Positions 9,783 to 20,866 of a stretch of DNA of 64,000 nt are shown in pieces. How positions within the stretch are numbered: position 1 is the first letter of the stretch; each line of letters opens with the position of its first letter. Below the pieces are notes generated by a model. That model was given only the letters and a program-made list of their open reading frames with translations, was not told the origin of the DNA and ran no database searches. The translations under genes and the position numbers were made by a program. The stretch covers positions 744,001-808,000 of the forward strand of contig JAGMUV010000027.1 of the NCBI GenBank assembly GCA_020744425.1, read 5' to 3'. This DNA is from Dactylonectria macrodidyma. Lineage: Eukaryota; Ascomycota; Sordariomycetes; Hypocreales; Nectriaceae.

Positions 9783-10642
9783 CTACGTTGCTTGCAATCT
9801 GTCGCGCGTGCTAAAAGGACCAAAGATTAGGTAAATCAATAATGAGCAGCAGCAGTGTGTTGATCGATTGTTTTCTTAAGCGCGGGGTACTCCATCCCAC
9901 AGATTTTACTTGAAGCACACAGTTTGATTACTAAGTGCCGTTGTTTCCTGAGGCTCGTTGAGATCATGCCTGACTTGTGACACCATCCGTTTGCTGTACG
10001 GACGTTTTAGACAAAAGGCATTTGTAGTATCAGGCAGAAGTTTTAGCAAGCCCGTCCTAAGAGTGTGATCGGTTCGAGTTCCAAGGGAAAAGCCGAGTTG
10101 CATCTTTGATGATGAAGATCCTCCCTGGGCTCGCGTGCCACCGGATGAGCTAGAGATAGAGCCTAATGAGAGTTCAGGAGCTGTTGGACCCAAAACTACC
10201 ACTTCAGCATGCCAGCAAAGTCTAGCTGAGTCATCCCTTTTGTCACCCGCTGCAGACGACCTGATCTGTCCTTCTATTTGAGGTATAGAGGAGACAACAC
10301 CAACGCAGACGTGGGCGTCCATCGGTCCGGACTGACACGCGTCGAGAGAAATAAACGCGCGAGATTGGCCAGACCACTCAAAGCACAAAACAAGGGAAAG
10401 AGGTGTTATTCGACACTTGGTACAGACAAAAGAAGAAGCATTGGGCAGAATTCCTCTCTGACCACGGTAAAAAAGCAATTGGTCTAAGCGTTGGAACTTC
10501 CCGTTATGATCTCAAATCTGAAAATGAGTCAAGATTATCATCCTTCACACTGCCGCCACCCCCCCCCCCCCCCCCCCCCCCCCCGGGGGGGCGCTGGCCC
10601 TCCTCTACACGGCCGCCACAGGCCTGTCACTGGGTCGATCTC
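9783..10642. other. stretch without a recognised gene
   Basis: A 190-codon frame on the - strand (10478-9906) is long but low in family signal: serine-rich, no motif, and no plausible neighbouring exons. I do not call it a gene. The stretch ends with a poly-C/poly-G tract and the 3' flank of the alpha/beta hydrolase. Confidence 0.35.
10559..10591. repeat. homopolymer tract C26 followed by G7
   Basis: An unbroken run of about 26 C then 7 G. The self-complementary C/G junction could form a hairpin or i-motif, but the length may also be an assembly artefact. Confidence 0.8.
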
Positions 10643-11505
10643 TCAAGCCTTAATCTTCTCCTGACCAACCTTCGCGGCATACTCTAAACCATCGACAACC
10701 TCCTGAGCCTGCGACAAGAACGACGAGTGGCTGGCCTTGGAGTGAAAGCTGGCAGCATTCGGCCCGAGCAAAGCTGCCATTCCCTGCTGCACCGACAGCG
10801 GCAGAGCCTGGTCGGCGTCACAGAAGAAGAACATGCTGTCGATGTCATGCCAGGGCTCATATGTAACGGCGTCAGTGAAGACCGGGGCTGACTGGTGCTT
10901 TAGCGCGATAATGGCCTTTTTCTGAGCCTCCGGTTCCAAATCGTGATAGAATACGACCTCAGGCATGTCGGCGTGGACGTAATTACCCTTCAGAGTCACG
11001 AGTCAGCGGCAAACTCAAGTTCCAATTCAAATGTGACCTGTAACAAGCCCCGGGGGGAATGGTTTCATTAGGGTGATGGGACCCTTACGTCAAACTTCAT
11101 CCACGGCAAAAACTGCCCACCTAGCATGTCCTTGATGCTCTTGCCCAGCGGCGTCACGAAAGCCGCCAGATAGACAAACATGATGACGCCGCCACTCTGG
11201 CCCTGCTTCGCCCGCTGCTTATAACCTAAGCCCTCGACAGCATTGGCGCCAACTAGCCCACCGTACGAATGCACGACGAGCACGATGGTCGTCCCCTCAT
11301 CGGCGAGGCGCTGAAGCGCCGCCCGCACCGCCGTGGCGTCGTCGGCGAGGCCCTTGGTAGGCGGCTCGGCTGCGACGGAAGGGTAACTGACGGCCTCGGT
11401 GGACCAACCGCGAGCGTGGAGGGCGTCGCGGACGACGTCAAAGCAATCGGGCGTGTGCCAGGCGCCCGGGGCGAAGACCATGGTTGGCTTGGTGGTGGCG
11501 GCCAT
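10643..11505 (-). CDS. alpha/beta-hydrolase fold protein
   Basis: Two exons, 11505-11089 and 10987-10643, phases closing to 253 aa; the intron has GTAAGG and AG ends. Start at MAATTKPTMVFAPGAWH. The sequence shows the oxyanion-loop motif PGAWH, the nucleophile elbow VVHSYGG, an acid in FCDADQALP and the catalytic histidine in KASHSSFLS near the C-terminus, so the Ser-Asp-His triad is complete. This matches the small salicylate-esterase/AB-hydrolase-6-like proteins common in fungi; the substrate is unknown. No signal peptide, so cytosolic. It lies between pogo element 1 and a divergent Pth11-like gene. Confidence 0.87.
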
Positions 11506-12135
11506 GGTGAAGAGGTGGCGTTGCGACGAATGTGACGAGTCTCGAGCTGAATAGTGAGTATCCTGGTGATCGACAATGAGAGAGAACATGCTCAGGAATA
11601 TAACTAATATCATACCGGTATATCATATGGGGAATGAAAATGGGTGGCTGTCACGGCAGATGCCGTTAAAGCCCCACAGACTCCCGAGTCATGGCCTGCG
11701 ACAAGTCAAAAACTGGACAATCTGTCCTGCGCCTGTCCGTCCCTGGCAACTTGCGACGCAGAAGTCTGCATGCCGGGTTCGAGCTACAGGGACTTGATAG
11801 GTTGGGACCGCGGTAGTGGCCTCTGAGTGAAATGAATTAGGCCGTTAGTGCGTTTGGCACCAGAAACGCTCGGTTGGCGCAGGAGGTGTGGAGCAATTGG
11901 CGAATTGGGGGTGCGGGGGTGGACCTGGGGAAGGGGTAAAGACAGGCTGGTCGATGGAACATGTTCCGGGGTTCTGAACCGAGACTGAAATGGAAGACTT
12001 TTTGTATTTACGTGCTATCATCTTCCCGTCGAAACGCAAGTAAACCATGTAGCATCTTCGTCTTCGCTTCTGGACTTTTGACTGTCATAACAGCTTCTTT
12101 AATCTTCCATCCGTAAGTGAGCTGTTTGTGTCGAA
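11506..12135. other. divergent intergenic region between the hydrolase and the second Pth11-like gene
   Basis: Contains both 5' flanks. No recognisable coding sequence; I could not identify a specific regulatory site. Confidence 0.4.
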
Positions 12136-13508
12136 ATGGGCGTCGCGACGGTTCTCCAGACTCGCGAGAGCCTCTACGACAACAGAGCCGGGGAACTGAA
12201 TGGTACTACAACGGCATTGCTCGTCCTCGCCACCGCCTTTGTCGGCCTGCGCTTCTGGGCTCGTTATCTCAACCGGGCAAGCTATGGTTCTGACGACTGG
12301 ATGATGGTTGCTGCGCTGGTATGTCAGCTCGGAGATTCTTCCCCGACTGAACGCCCGAGCGGCAGCTGACGCGTAGAACAACGAGTAGATGGTCGTTTTT
12401 ATTTCTGGCGCAATCAACTATGCTAGTATGTTAGATCTCGGGACCATGGAATCGGTGCTGGCGTCATACTGACCACGACTGCTGTAGTGATCGCTCATGG
12501 GCTCGGCCAACACGCCGACACGTTGCCGATAGTCGAGCTCGTTGCCTTCTTCAAGCTCCTCCTCGCATTCGAGTGCATATACGTCACAGCGGTGATGCTC
12601 GTGAAACTGTCTGTGCTCCAGATGTACCTGCGCATCTTCCCATCACGCGGGTTCAAGATTGCTGCAGCAATCATAGCCGCGCTCATCGTCGCGTGGTGGA
12701 TCGCCATCGTCGCCGTCTGCATCTTCCAGTGCAACCCCATCAACAAGGCTTGGTTGCCGTGGATTGACGGTACTTGTATTGACCTCAAGGGTTCCTTCAT
12801 TGGTAATGCCATCCCGAATATCGTCACGGATGTTGCAATCCTGTGCATGCCTATCAGGCAGGTCTGGAAGTTGCACGTCACCCTCGCACAGAGGCTGTCT
12901 CTGTGCTTCATGTTTTTACTCGGCAGTTTGTGAGTTCAGCCCTGCTCTTGTGGTTGCCTGTCCACAGGTCGCTAAGATCCCTCTAGCGTATTGTTCTCTT
13001 CTATATATCGCTTTACCACCCTCATGCAATTCGACACGAGGGACACAACTTGTAAGTGACTGTCTTCCGATGAATATGGGCATGAGCCTCGACGTGTTGG
13101 TTCTAACCACCAGAAGGGACGCTTGCAACGGCGTGTACGTGGTGTGTGGTTGAGGTAGCTTGCGGAGTTATCAGCGGGTGCCTGCCAACGCTGCGGCCGC
13201 TCATGGGTAAAATATCGAGCCAGTTCGGTAGCATGACGAACAGCAAGGCGGCGCAGGGTAGTGGCAACAGCAGAGCTTGGCGGCCAACCGAGCTGATCAC
13301 CATCGGCGGAACTGGAGGTAGTAAATCGGGAGACAGATACTTCCAACGACTGGGAAACGAAGAGGACAAATACCACAACCACAGGGCTACCACGAGGTCG
13401 GAGTCCGTGTCTAAACAGATCGGCCATAGTAGTGACCCGGGTTCGGGAGATGAACTTCCCCTGAATGGTGGAACCAGGGATAAGAACAACGTGGACATGG
13501 AGATCTAA
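12136..13508 (+). CDS. Pth11-like / fungal rhodopsin-domain integral membrane protein
   Basis: Five exons by eye, 12136-12318, 12389-12425, 12488-12929, 12987-13051 and 13117-13508. All phases close to 372 aa. Family motifs in order: YGSDDWMM after the second helix, ISGAINYAMIAHGLGQH, LLLAFECIYVTAVMLVKLS, FQCNPI, IPNIVTDVAILCMP, SIYRFTTL, DTTWTLATACTWCVVEVA and ISGCLPTLRPL. The topology is seven helices with a polar, glycine/serine-rich cytoplasmic tail. The second exon is only 37 bases. Such proteins are proposed surface sensors or GPCR-like receptors; there is no CFEM domain at the N-terminus here. It is unrelated in detail to the one at 5.6-7.2 kb apart from the shared fold. Confidence 0.88.
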
Positions 13509-13564
13509 TGACAAGGTCAGATATTGAAGGAATGGAAATCGAATCGATAGATACACTCGTAGCC

Positions 13565-14010
13565 GACTACGGTTGGATGGATTTTATTTCGCCCGGAGGG
13601 AAGTCCCTATAGGGCCTTCACACAATCCAGTTCACATTTCAGCACATTTGGTACCTGACACCCCAAGCCGACCGGATTTAATGCCGCTAACATCATGATG
13701 GCGTTACAGTTTGCACTGACATTCCTTAAACTTCTGTTGGATCCAATACGGTCAATTCAATCTGGGTAATAGTATTCAATGCAGTAGACCCCAGAGATGA
13801 TGATATTGATGATCTCTCTTCATCCGGTAGCGCCTGGTGCTGTTGTAGCTGTGCTCTCGCCAGTCTTGTCCGCGTCGATCGAGCTTGGTATGGCGGCGTC
13901 TCTGCCGTACGTCCTGCTTCGGTTGCTCTCTGCGCCTGTCTCTTCGCCTTGTCAGGAGATTTCCACCAGTTCCGCCCAGTGCAAAACAAGTCGCTATTGA
14001 CGCCATGGTC
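13565..14010 (-). mobile_element. 5'-truncated LINE remnant (Tad-like, same clade as the 26-31 kb element)
   Basis: Read on the - strand, the end is gggcgaaataaaatccatcc, the same 3' terminus as the full element at 31.4 kb (gggcgaaataaaatccatcc). Upstream, the frame around 14006-13780 contains PYQARSTRTRLARAQLQQHQ, matching PPHLARSTRIRLAITKQQQ of the full-length ORF2. Reverse transcriptase and endonuclease parts are absent, as in dead-on-arrival LINE insertions. It sits directly at the 3' end of the ligase gene. Confidence 0.8.
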
Positions 14011-14380
14011 CACCCTCAGGATTTCGGATGAAATGAGGGCATCAGACGGGAGCCAATGCATATGGGGATCTGCTTCGCAAGATTGCCCGCCTTGTCATCA
14101 GGCGCAGCAGCCGCGCCGGGCCCGACGTTCTTAGCCATGACCTGGATGACTGGCCGGCTGAGGCGGTCGAGGTGATAGTGGTTATATTCGTTCACCCTAT
14201 CTTTAGTGGCGTATACTCGTAAGGCGTTGACAAACCTTGCGACCTCTTGATCGTCTAGTTTTGCCTGTACGCGGCTGGAAAGGAGCTTCCAGGACTCCAC
14301 AGATAGTTGAAGCAGCCGCAATTCCCCGAGAGCTAGGCAGAATGCCTCCTGATCGTCGCCACGCTGCCGCTGGACAACTT

Positions 14381-16306
14381 TCAAGAAGACCGATTTATCG
14401 AATCGCCTATATGCGTTTCTGCCTTGATCTCTACTCCCTGAACCTCTTTAACATTCGCGGGCTTGTCGAAGCCAGCACCGACCACTTCTACTACAAACGG
14501 GTGCTTGAATAGCTCCACTGGCTGCAGCCTCCGTGTGGGCTCCAATAAGACAGCGAACTCAGGCATAGACTTGGCGAATGGTGCTCGCGTGAAGTATCCA
14601 TGGCGGTTGAGGTACGTGATGTTTTCTTTCGAGATGCCATGTCTGTCGATCATATCGATTATGCGAAATCTCGGCTTGGTGTTAAAGCGGCAGACCTCGT
14701 CCTTATTTTCCATGCACCCGATATAGAATGACGTCCACCATAGGCTACCAATGCCAAGCTCATGCTCATCTCCCGCGTCGCGGCGTCCCCCAATAATGAC
14801 GAAGTCTGCGGTGTCACCAAGGCCTGGAATGTAATCTTTCTTGAGCTTGATGAACGGCTTGCTTCCGTTGAATGAGAAGTAGGGGTCGTCACAACCTTTG
14901 AGCACAAATCCTTCCCACCGTTGTGTGATGGCTTGAGCGAATGTATCACTGAGCCGTTCCGCTGCGTCGAAAGACGAGAAGTCAATTACTTCGCGGGACC
15001 CGATGTCGGTCCGGCCCGGAATACGGCGGACCAGAGATTGAAGCCGTCGTCGCCGTTCATCATGAGTGTCTAAGCCGCAGACAATGTCGTCCAGTAATAG
15101 AATATCGTAGAACATGATCATGAGATGCTCGCTCGATTCGACGGGCGAATCTCGAGTAGCTCCAAGAAACCGTCCCGATCGTTTCACATGTCTGCGGATT
15201 TTGTGGAAAGGCTCGATTCTCCCGTCGTCGTCGTTCCATACCAGCAGCTCGCCCTCCAGGACGCACTGCTTCTTGATCTTGCAGCCTGCTGTGTCAAGCT
15301 CAAGGCTGTCCCGTAGTGCCCGATGAATTCCCATGCGGTCGCTGGTTGAATCTCTCCCGCTCTTGGAGAAAATCTTGATGGCTGCTCCGGATTTGTTCAG
15401 GTCGATATGGATTTGACAGTACTCTCCATCGTACTTCCTCTCCACGCTCATTCGTCTCGGTCCAGCCAATTGGCAGCAATGCCTGATGCTCCTTGCTTTT
15501 TCGTGGGTCGCACGCGCCGTCATTATTCCAGCCTGCGGCTCGAGTTCCCTACTGGCGACTTCCTTCAGCTCATCGCAAGTATCCACGGCCGGCTGGATCG
15601 GCATGTGCCAGATAGTCGGGCTGCCCAGGAGCCCCACAGCAGCTGGGATTGAGTTTTGAAAGCGAAGGAGGTCAGGCAGGAGAAAATGAAATCTGCTCAT
15701 TACTAGCGTCTCTGGAACGCGTGCCGGGCTGTAATTCTTTGATATAATGCGAATCATCCATTTGGTCTCGGAGCTCTGCAGGACTCGGAATACTTTCGAA
15801 AGCCCTTCATCTGCACGGATTGATCGACCATGCTTCGTTATAACTCTTTCCCGTAGGCTAGCGGACGAGAACGATGATGAGGCTGCAATCTGGTCGAGGA
15901 CGTCGTCGAGTTCTTCCAGAGTTACCTCTCGGCCGGCTCTGGATTCGCAGTCTGTTGTAGCCATCACGCGCTCGACAGAGGACGCAAAGTCTAAACCACC
16001 ACTGGTTTTCCATCTCTGAAGATCCTTCATTCGGGATGATCCAAGACACTGTGCGCGTTGGATAATCCCTTCCAGTTGTCGTTCTTGCAGGCCGAACACT
16101 CTGTCTGGTCTGCGTTCGGGAAAGAGACATGACAAGAATGCAACGGCTTCTGGGCCTCGCCGTGGAATGATGGCATTGTGTTCGTTGAACCAGGCAAGGA
16201 TGGTAAGCGTGTCACGCTCCTGGATCCTGTCGATGCTCGATGATCTCCTGGCGTTTCTCTCGAGTCTCCCCAGGAGATCACAAAGCAATCTGAAGGGAAA
16301 TGGCAT
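14381..16306 (-). CDS. ATP-dependent DNA ligase domain protein (LIG4-like core), C-terminus uncertain
   Basis: Start at 16306 (MPFPFRLLCDLLGRLE). The N-terminal third resembles the alpha-helical DNA-binding domain of eukaryotic ligases. The nucleotidyltransferase core has motif I with the adenylated lysine in ERKYDGEY (about residue 291), VLEGELLVW, FYDILLLDD (motif III), WEGFVLKG (motif IV) and FIKLKKDY (motif V), followed by the start of the OB fold (FVIIGGRR). No BRCT domain is visible, so this is more likely one of the extra fungal ligase-domain paralogues than the NHEJ ligase itself. The frame stops at 14381, but a neighbouring - strand frame at 14384-14016 (ALGELRLLQLSVESW) reads as its continuation. 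An intron I cannot place, or a frameshift, must lie near 14380-14450. The LINE remnant lies immediately downstream. Confidence 0.78.
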   Translation of the reverse strand: MPFPFRLLCDLLGRLERNARRSSSIDRIQERDTLTILAWFNEHNAIIPRRGPEAVAFLSCLFPERRPDRVFGLQERQLEGIIQRAQCLGSSRMKDLQRWKTSGGLDFASSVERVMATTDCESRAGREVTLEELDDVLDQIAASSSFSSASLRERVITKHGRSIRADEGLSKVFRVLQSSETKWMIRIISKNYSPARVPETLVMSRFHFLLPDLLRFQNSIPAAVGLLGSPTIWHMPIQPAVDTCDELKEVASRELEPQAGIMTARATHEKARSIRHCCQLAGPRRMSVERKYDGEYCQIHIDLNKSGAAIKIFSKSGRDSTSDRMGIHRALRDSLELDTAGCKIKKQCVLEGELLVWNDDDGRIEPFHKIRRHVKRSGRFLGATRDSPVESSEHLMIMFYDILLLDDIVCGLDTHDERRRRLQSLVRRIPGRTDIGSREVIDFSSFDAAERLSDTFAQAITQRWEGFVLKGCDDPYFSFNGSKPFIKLKKDYIPGLGDTADFVIIGGRRDAGDEHELGIGSLWWTSFYIGCMENKDEVCRFNTKPRFRIIDMIDRHGISKENITYLNRHGYFTRAPFAKSMPEFAVLLEPTRRLQPVELFKHPFVVEVVGAGFDKPANVKEVQGVEIKAETHIGDSINRSS

Positions 16307-16972
16307 GTTGAAAAATATGGTAAAGAGAGGAGTGAAGGGGCAAGGGGCAAGCACCAGCTCCCACAGCGTGCACGAACGTGGAGGGTATTAGAGAGCTTTG
16401 TGGATATCTAGCTTTCATTTAGGGGTCGGTCAGCATACTTATATAGCTAGTCCAGGCAGACTACTCGTTGATGATTCGCAGGACTCTCGCTGGGCAACCC
16501 AGCTTGTTTGTGCTACTTATCCTGGCCACTAACAGTAGGCACCACGAGGACTCACGACGCCGTGCAACGAGGGAGAACGCAGAGGCGAGGCAGACTTCGG
16601 GGAAGCCGATGCATGGGCATCACCTTGGCCTGAAACTTTCGCGGCGGGCATATCCATCCTATTACAACGTGACAAGAGAGGATATGAAGGGAAACCGAAC
16701 GGGACCGTTCATGGTCGAACGGCTCTGGACGATAAATACCTCATATTGCCCCCAACTAAATTGGCCCCTCTATATAGCGGTTTCTTCAAGTGCGTGCTGT
16801 GACAACCAACTTCGAAGTTTCAGCTATGCCATCTCAAGCGTCCAATGGCTCTTGATTATTTCTTTTCTTATGGATTCACATATAAATTAGTATTTCAAGC
16901 CATACATATACCTCTGCGGCTGAGGCTCCTTCCCTAAGTTCGCAGACTTGCCGTTCTTTTCATTGAGTGATT
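16307..16972. other. 5' flank of the ligase gene and further intergenic sequence
   Basis: A 140-codon frame at 16468-16890 (+) has no family resemblance; nothing else is recognised. Confidence 0.35.
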
Positions 16973-17239
16973 CTAGCTGTTAATAATCTCCCTCTCTTTT
17001 AACCAATTGATCCAGCTCTTAGTGTATTGAACCCATTTCTCAACTAGGGAAATAGGTAGGAAAAGCTGGAATAGCTGCAGCGGTGTTTGGGGTAGTGGAT
17101 TGATAAGAAGATTGCGTGTTTCTACGTGGAAAAATATGATACTACAGTTGGTCTCCGGCGAAAACAGCCACCCTGGTAAAGTCATTTGGGTGCATGCCAC
17201 AGTTATAATCCTCTTTAATAAAGCTACTATCATATGCAT
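16973..17239 (-). pseudogene. piggyBac transposase N-terminal relic
   Basis: The - strand frame contains LPQTPLQLFQLFLPISLVEKW, which aligns with LPSTPLSLFQLFLPEMLVERW of the intact piggyBac transposase at 21.7 kb. Only this N-terminal part remains, in AT-rich surroundings; no DDE domain follows. Confidence 0.7.
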
Positions 17240-17489
17240 TGATAGCCTATGCCTCCGTTGGAATTGACTGAAAATTCATTGATTATAAAATAATTTGTAT
17301 AACTTAGTGTTTTGGCTGTAAATGCCTTATTGAACAAACTTTTCGTACCCCACTCGTACTCTCGTGATGACAGAGGTCATGTAAGGCGAGGTACACGGTG
17401 GAGAGTTATGGATACTGAGGATATACGTAACAATCGCTGTCTGTGCTGAGTTTCCAGGCCATTTTGGTGCTCCTATCGTAAAGAAACTC

Positions 17490-19585
17490 TTAAGGGGAAC
17501 AGTTTCCCGTGGAAAGCAATTTTATTCCCCTTTCCCTCTGGGTTGTTAAGTCATTCTGGTCTGAGGGGCTTGGCGCCGGGGATGTCCCATCAGGACTCTG
17601 CCTTGGCGAGCTTATAGCTCTGTCATTAGTCGTGGATGTGCTTACAGCTCTGTCATCAGTCGTTACCGGTTGCGGCCCCCCGGAGCCACTCTCAAAGTTG
17701 CCGCTAGTGGGACTAATGCTCCGATGTCCGTAGTACAGTTCACCCTCACTCGCCAGCTCAGCAGGCGGGTCCCTGGAGCCACTCTGGAACTTGTCACTCG
17801 TGGGGCTCATCCTCCAATGTCCGTCGTGCAGTTCATTCTCACTCATCAGCTCAGCAGGGGGCCTTACGGGCCGTATCGACTGCTGGTCTCGATACGACGC
17901 ATGGTGATATGTCATCGGCGGCGGCGCGGCTGCGCGTTTGCGGCTGTAGTACTTCCGTCGGCGGCGGATGAAGAAGCAAAATCCTACCAGTGCGAGGATA
18001 AGAGCCACGCTACCGCCGACCGCAATGCCCGCTATGGCCCCCGTGCTCAGAGGCGGGGATGGGGTGCTCGAGTTTGACGGAGGATAGGGTGTCGTGGTAG
18101 TGAGGTCGATCCGGCGTGTCGGGGTTCTTGTCGCCGGCTCCGCTTTACGCGTCAGAAGGACCGACAAGTCTGGTGCGTCGAACCCGCTGGTCGGCGCGGT
18201 CCTGGTCGCGCCACCGCTATTGCGGCCCCCCACGGCCGTCAGGATGTCGGTGGGCACGGCGTACGTGGTCAGGTTGGGCTGGTACTGCGCCCAGATGGCG
18301 TTATCCGGGTTCTGTTCGCCGAGGTCCATATTGTGTGTGCCCCAGACGGCGTCGACGTCGCACATGTAAGTCGAGTCGTTGGAGTAGCTGCCGCCAATGA
18401 CGAGCATCTGCGCGTTATCGACCACGTTGCAGCTCATCATGCTTTTGGGGTAGGCCCCGGTGATGTTACTGTTGGGTGGGTATGGACCCCGGATCCACTG
18501 GAAGCTTGGGATAGTGAGGATGTAGATGTCGTCGTAGCCTGTTGTGTTTGGAGGGAAGCCTGCGCCGCCGTAGATGTAGCTTGGATGGAGTCAGCCTTGT
18601 CCTCTCGACATCCAGTCGTACTCTTGCGAATAGGGACCTACATGTTATAGCTTGACTGGTCTTGTGCCCAGGTCGCGCCGCCGCAGAAACGCCGTCTGAT
18701 CTCGGGAGTGCGGCCCGAGGTCTTTTGGGTGTACCATTTCGTGTTCGCGACGTCGAATAGGAAGATCTCATCCAAGGGCTGCGGTGTCAGGGTCCCATTC
18801 CCGTACAAGTCTTTGCTGCCGCCAAAGTAAACCAACATCCCAGCATCTCCGATGGGAATGAAAACCATAGCACCTTCTGCTCTACGGACATTATCTGGCC
18901 CTGTGAGGTTGCTCCAAGAATTCGAGTCCATCACATACTTTATCAATCTATTCGTGGCCCTTGGCGGACCTGCCCAGTCTGGAACAGATTCGTTGCTTAG
19001 CCATCCGCCGTAGTAATATGCCTCTCCCCTTGACGGAATCGAAATCCCGGCTCCATAACTAACTGCATTGATTGTTCCCGCTCCTGTGGGAGGGCCGAAC
19101 GACACCCATTCATCATAGAGAATATCGTAACTGTAGAGATTGAAAGCGGATGGTGGAGTCTCGTAGTATTGACCGCCGTAAAGGTACAGCCGCTTGTTCA
19201 CTGAATCTTCCCACAGGATGCCGCCATTCACGCTCGGAATGGTGCCGTTCCTGGAGAGGTTGGCGTAGAGCGGGGGCATTCCTTCCGATTCCGAATCGAG
19301 GTCGTTGTATGAGAGGAAAGTGTCTGCATTCTTGTTGGTACGTTCTCAATCCACGGCAGGGGACAGAAATCTACTGCTCAAATTCTTAGACGAGGACGTG
19401 AAGGGCTGGTAGTTGACCAAGCCCCCGTCGATGTACAGCTTCCGATCGACCACGGCCGACTGGTGGCCCCATCTCCGGCAGAAGTCCTTGATGGGATCGT
19501 GCTGCGCAACAGATGTCCCTATAAGGCACCATGCCAGGAGGAGGAAGGTTTGACGTGTCCAAACTGGCCACGATGAGGGATCCAT
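17490..19585 (-). CDS. kelch-repeat single-pass membrane protein
   Basis: Three exons, 19585-19375, 19323-18642 and 18579-17490, phases closing to 660 aa. Start at MDPSSWPVWTRQTFLLLAW, which gives a signal peptide ending near SVAQ. Kelch blades follow with the glycine pairs and spaced tyrosine/tryptophan (KLYIDGGLV, RLYLYGGQYYE, AYYYGGWLS, LVYFGGSKD, IYGGAGFPP, MLVIGGSYS). After a Ser/Thr/Pro-rich linker comes a single helix (GAIAGIAVGGSVALILALVG) with a basic stop-transfer RRRRK and a long disordered tail. Fungal genomes encode many such cell-surface kelch proteins; the function is not established. Confidence 0.86.
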
Positions 19586-20388
19586 GGCACCGTGACCGGA
19601 AATCGTAAGCGATCTTCGCTCGTAGGACCGCTGCGTTGGGCAAGGCATGAAGTAGACGTGTGCTCTCGATGTTTATGGCGGCGCAGTTCCGGGAACTGAA
19701 TGTGAAATACCTGAGATAAACTCATCGCCAAAGAAGAGGCGAATGACCCCGCCGGTCAGACACCCGAGTAGACGTGTGTCTGACGTACTTGGCAGAACCA
19801 CGACAGGAATTGTTAGATTGACGTCTGTGTGCGATTAATGAGGCGCTACAATTGTTGGATACGGGGTACGTATCTCGAAAGCACAACGGGATGAATTCAG
19901 TAGATTATGGAGACGGCACTATTGCCATCCGTCGTAGGGTCGCATTCTGGCGTGCCAACTCTGACCAGCTACCACCTCCATCGAGCATCACCTGAATGCC
20001 CCCAGTGAGACTTATGGCTCCTTGGCCCGTGATAATGGGTACTGGGGGGGTTTGGGAAATCAGCTCAGAAAATGAGGGTTGTCGTTGTGTTGCGTGGGAA
20101 TTGGTGAAATTTCAAGTCCGGCGTCGATTGGACATTTAAATGTGCCAAAAATTTCACCACAGCACTTCTCACGGTCAAAAGCGCATCAATTAATAAGTAA
20201 ACTCGTAGCTAATCCATTACGATTCAAAAGTAATTTACAAATTGAGGTGTTCGCCACTTATCCCCGATTCAAAACTGAAAATTGATGCATCTTGAGGGGC
20301 TTTATGTATGATCCCGCTTTCCTGTAACGCTTTCCACCCTCTCCTCTCTCCCATCTCCTCTCGTCAGCGTCGCCAAAACGTAGGCCCC
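19586..20388. other. intergenic stretch without a recognised gene
   Basis: The left part is the kelch 5' flank. A run of seven G and AT-rich sequence follows; no coding signal or repeat identified. Confidence 0.35.
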
Positions 20389-20866
20389 TTAGCTTTGAGA
20401 ATCGTCGTCCAACCAGCGCAAGGCCTCCCGAATGGTCTTGTCGCTCAGTTCCTCCAGTCTCGCCTGCGCGGCAGTCATCTTGGAGGGGACGCGGTTGCCC
20501 ACCCAGGGTGGTCATCGATTCAATCTGGGGCGTCGATTGAGTTGAAACAGGGGTGGCGCGGTCTGTTATATGGTACGTGCACGCTCGCACGGTTCACATG
20601 TTCATCTTTCGTCCACCGGAGGTGTCAGTGGATTGAATTGACGACCACCCTGTGCCCACCAAGTCTCTCTCCCGTACCTTGGACACGAGCATAATGCCAT
20701 CCAACGACGGGCAGCGCGACACTGCACGTACAGGCTGTACGGGTCGCACTGCGAGGGGACGACGCGTCCGTCGACATTTGTAGTCCTCGTCCCGCGCAAC
20801 TCCAGCGCTACGCGCTCGAGCATCCTGCCTGTGCCACGAGTTCGGGCTGCGGAGCTTTCCGAGCAT
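20389..20866 (-). pseudogene. unidentified coding fragment split by a MITE
   Basis: On the - strand a frame from 20866 reads SRCPSLDGIMLVSKVRERDL up to the MITE at 20652. On the far side, with one 8-bp duplication removed, the same frame continues as NRVPSKMTAAQARLEELS and ends at a TAA at 20389-20391 after REALRWLDD. The frames are in register only when the 149-bp element plus one target copy (157 bp) is subtracted, which supports a real coding sequence before insertion. I do not recognise the family; the upstream part beyond 20866 is unclear. Confidence 0.55.
20504..20652. mobile_element. 149-bp hAT-type MITE with 8-bp target duplication
   Basis: Left end CAGGGTGGTCATCGATTCAA and right end, read in reverse, CAGGGTGGTCGTCAATTCAA form about 22-bp TIRs with two mismatches. 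The flanks at 20496-20503 and 20653-20660 are both TGCCCACC. An 8-bp duplication with CAGGG-type ends fits hAT. It has no coding capacity. Confidence 0.88.

Noticed and set aside
10070..10095. tRNA-like T-arm word ggttcgagttcc
   Set aside because: No matching acceptor stem, D-arm or anticodon arm could be folded around it.
9906..10478. 190-codon open frame on the - strand
   Set aside because: Long but without motif, conserved pattern or plausible exons; composition is serine-rich and it lies beside a homopolymer tract. Not enough to call a gene.
12495..12911. Long - strand frame inside the second Pth11-like gene
   Set aside because: Exact antisense of a confident multi-exon gene.
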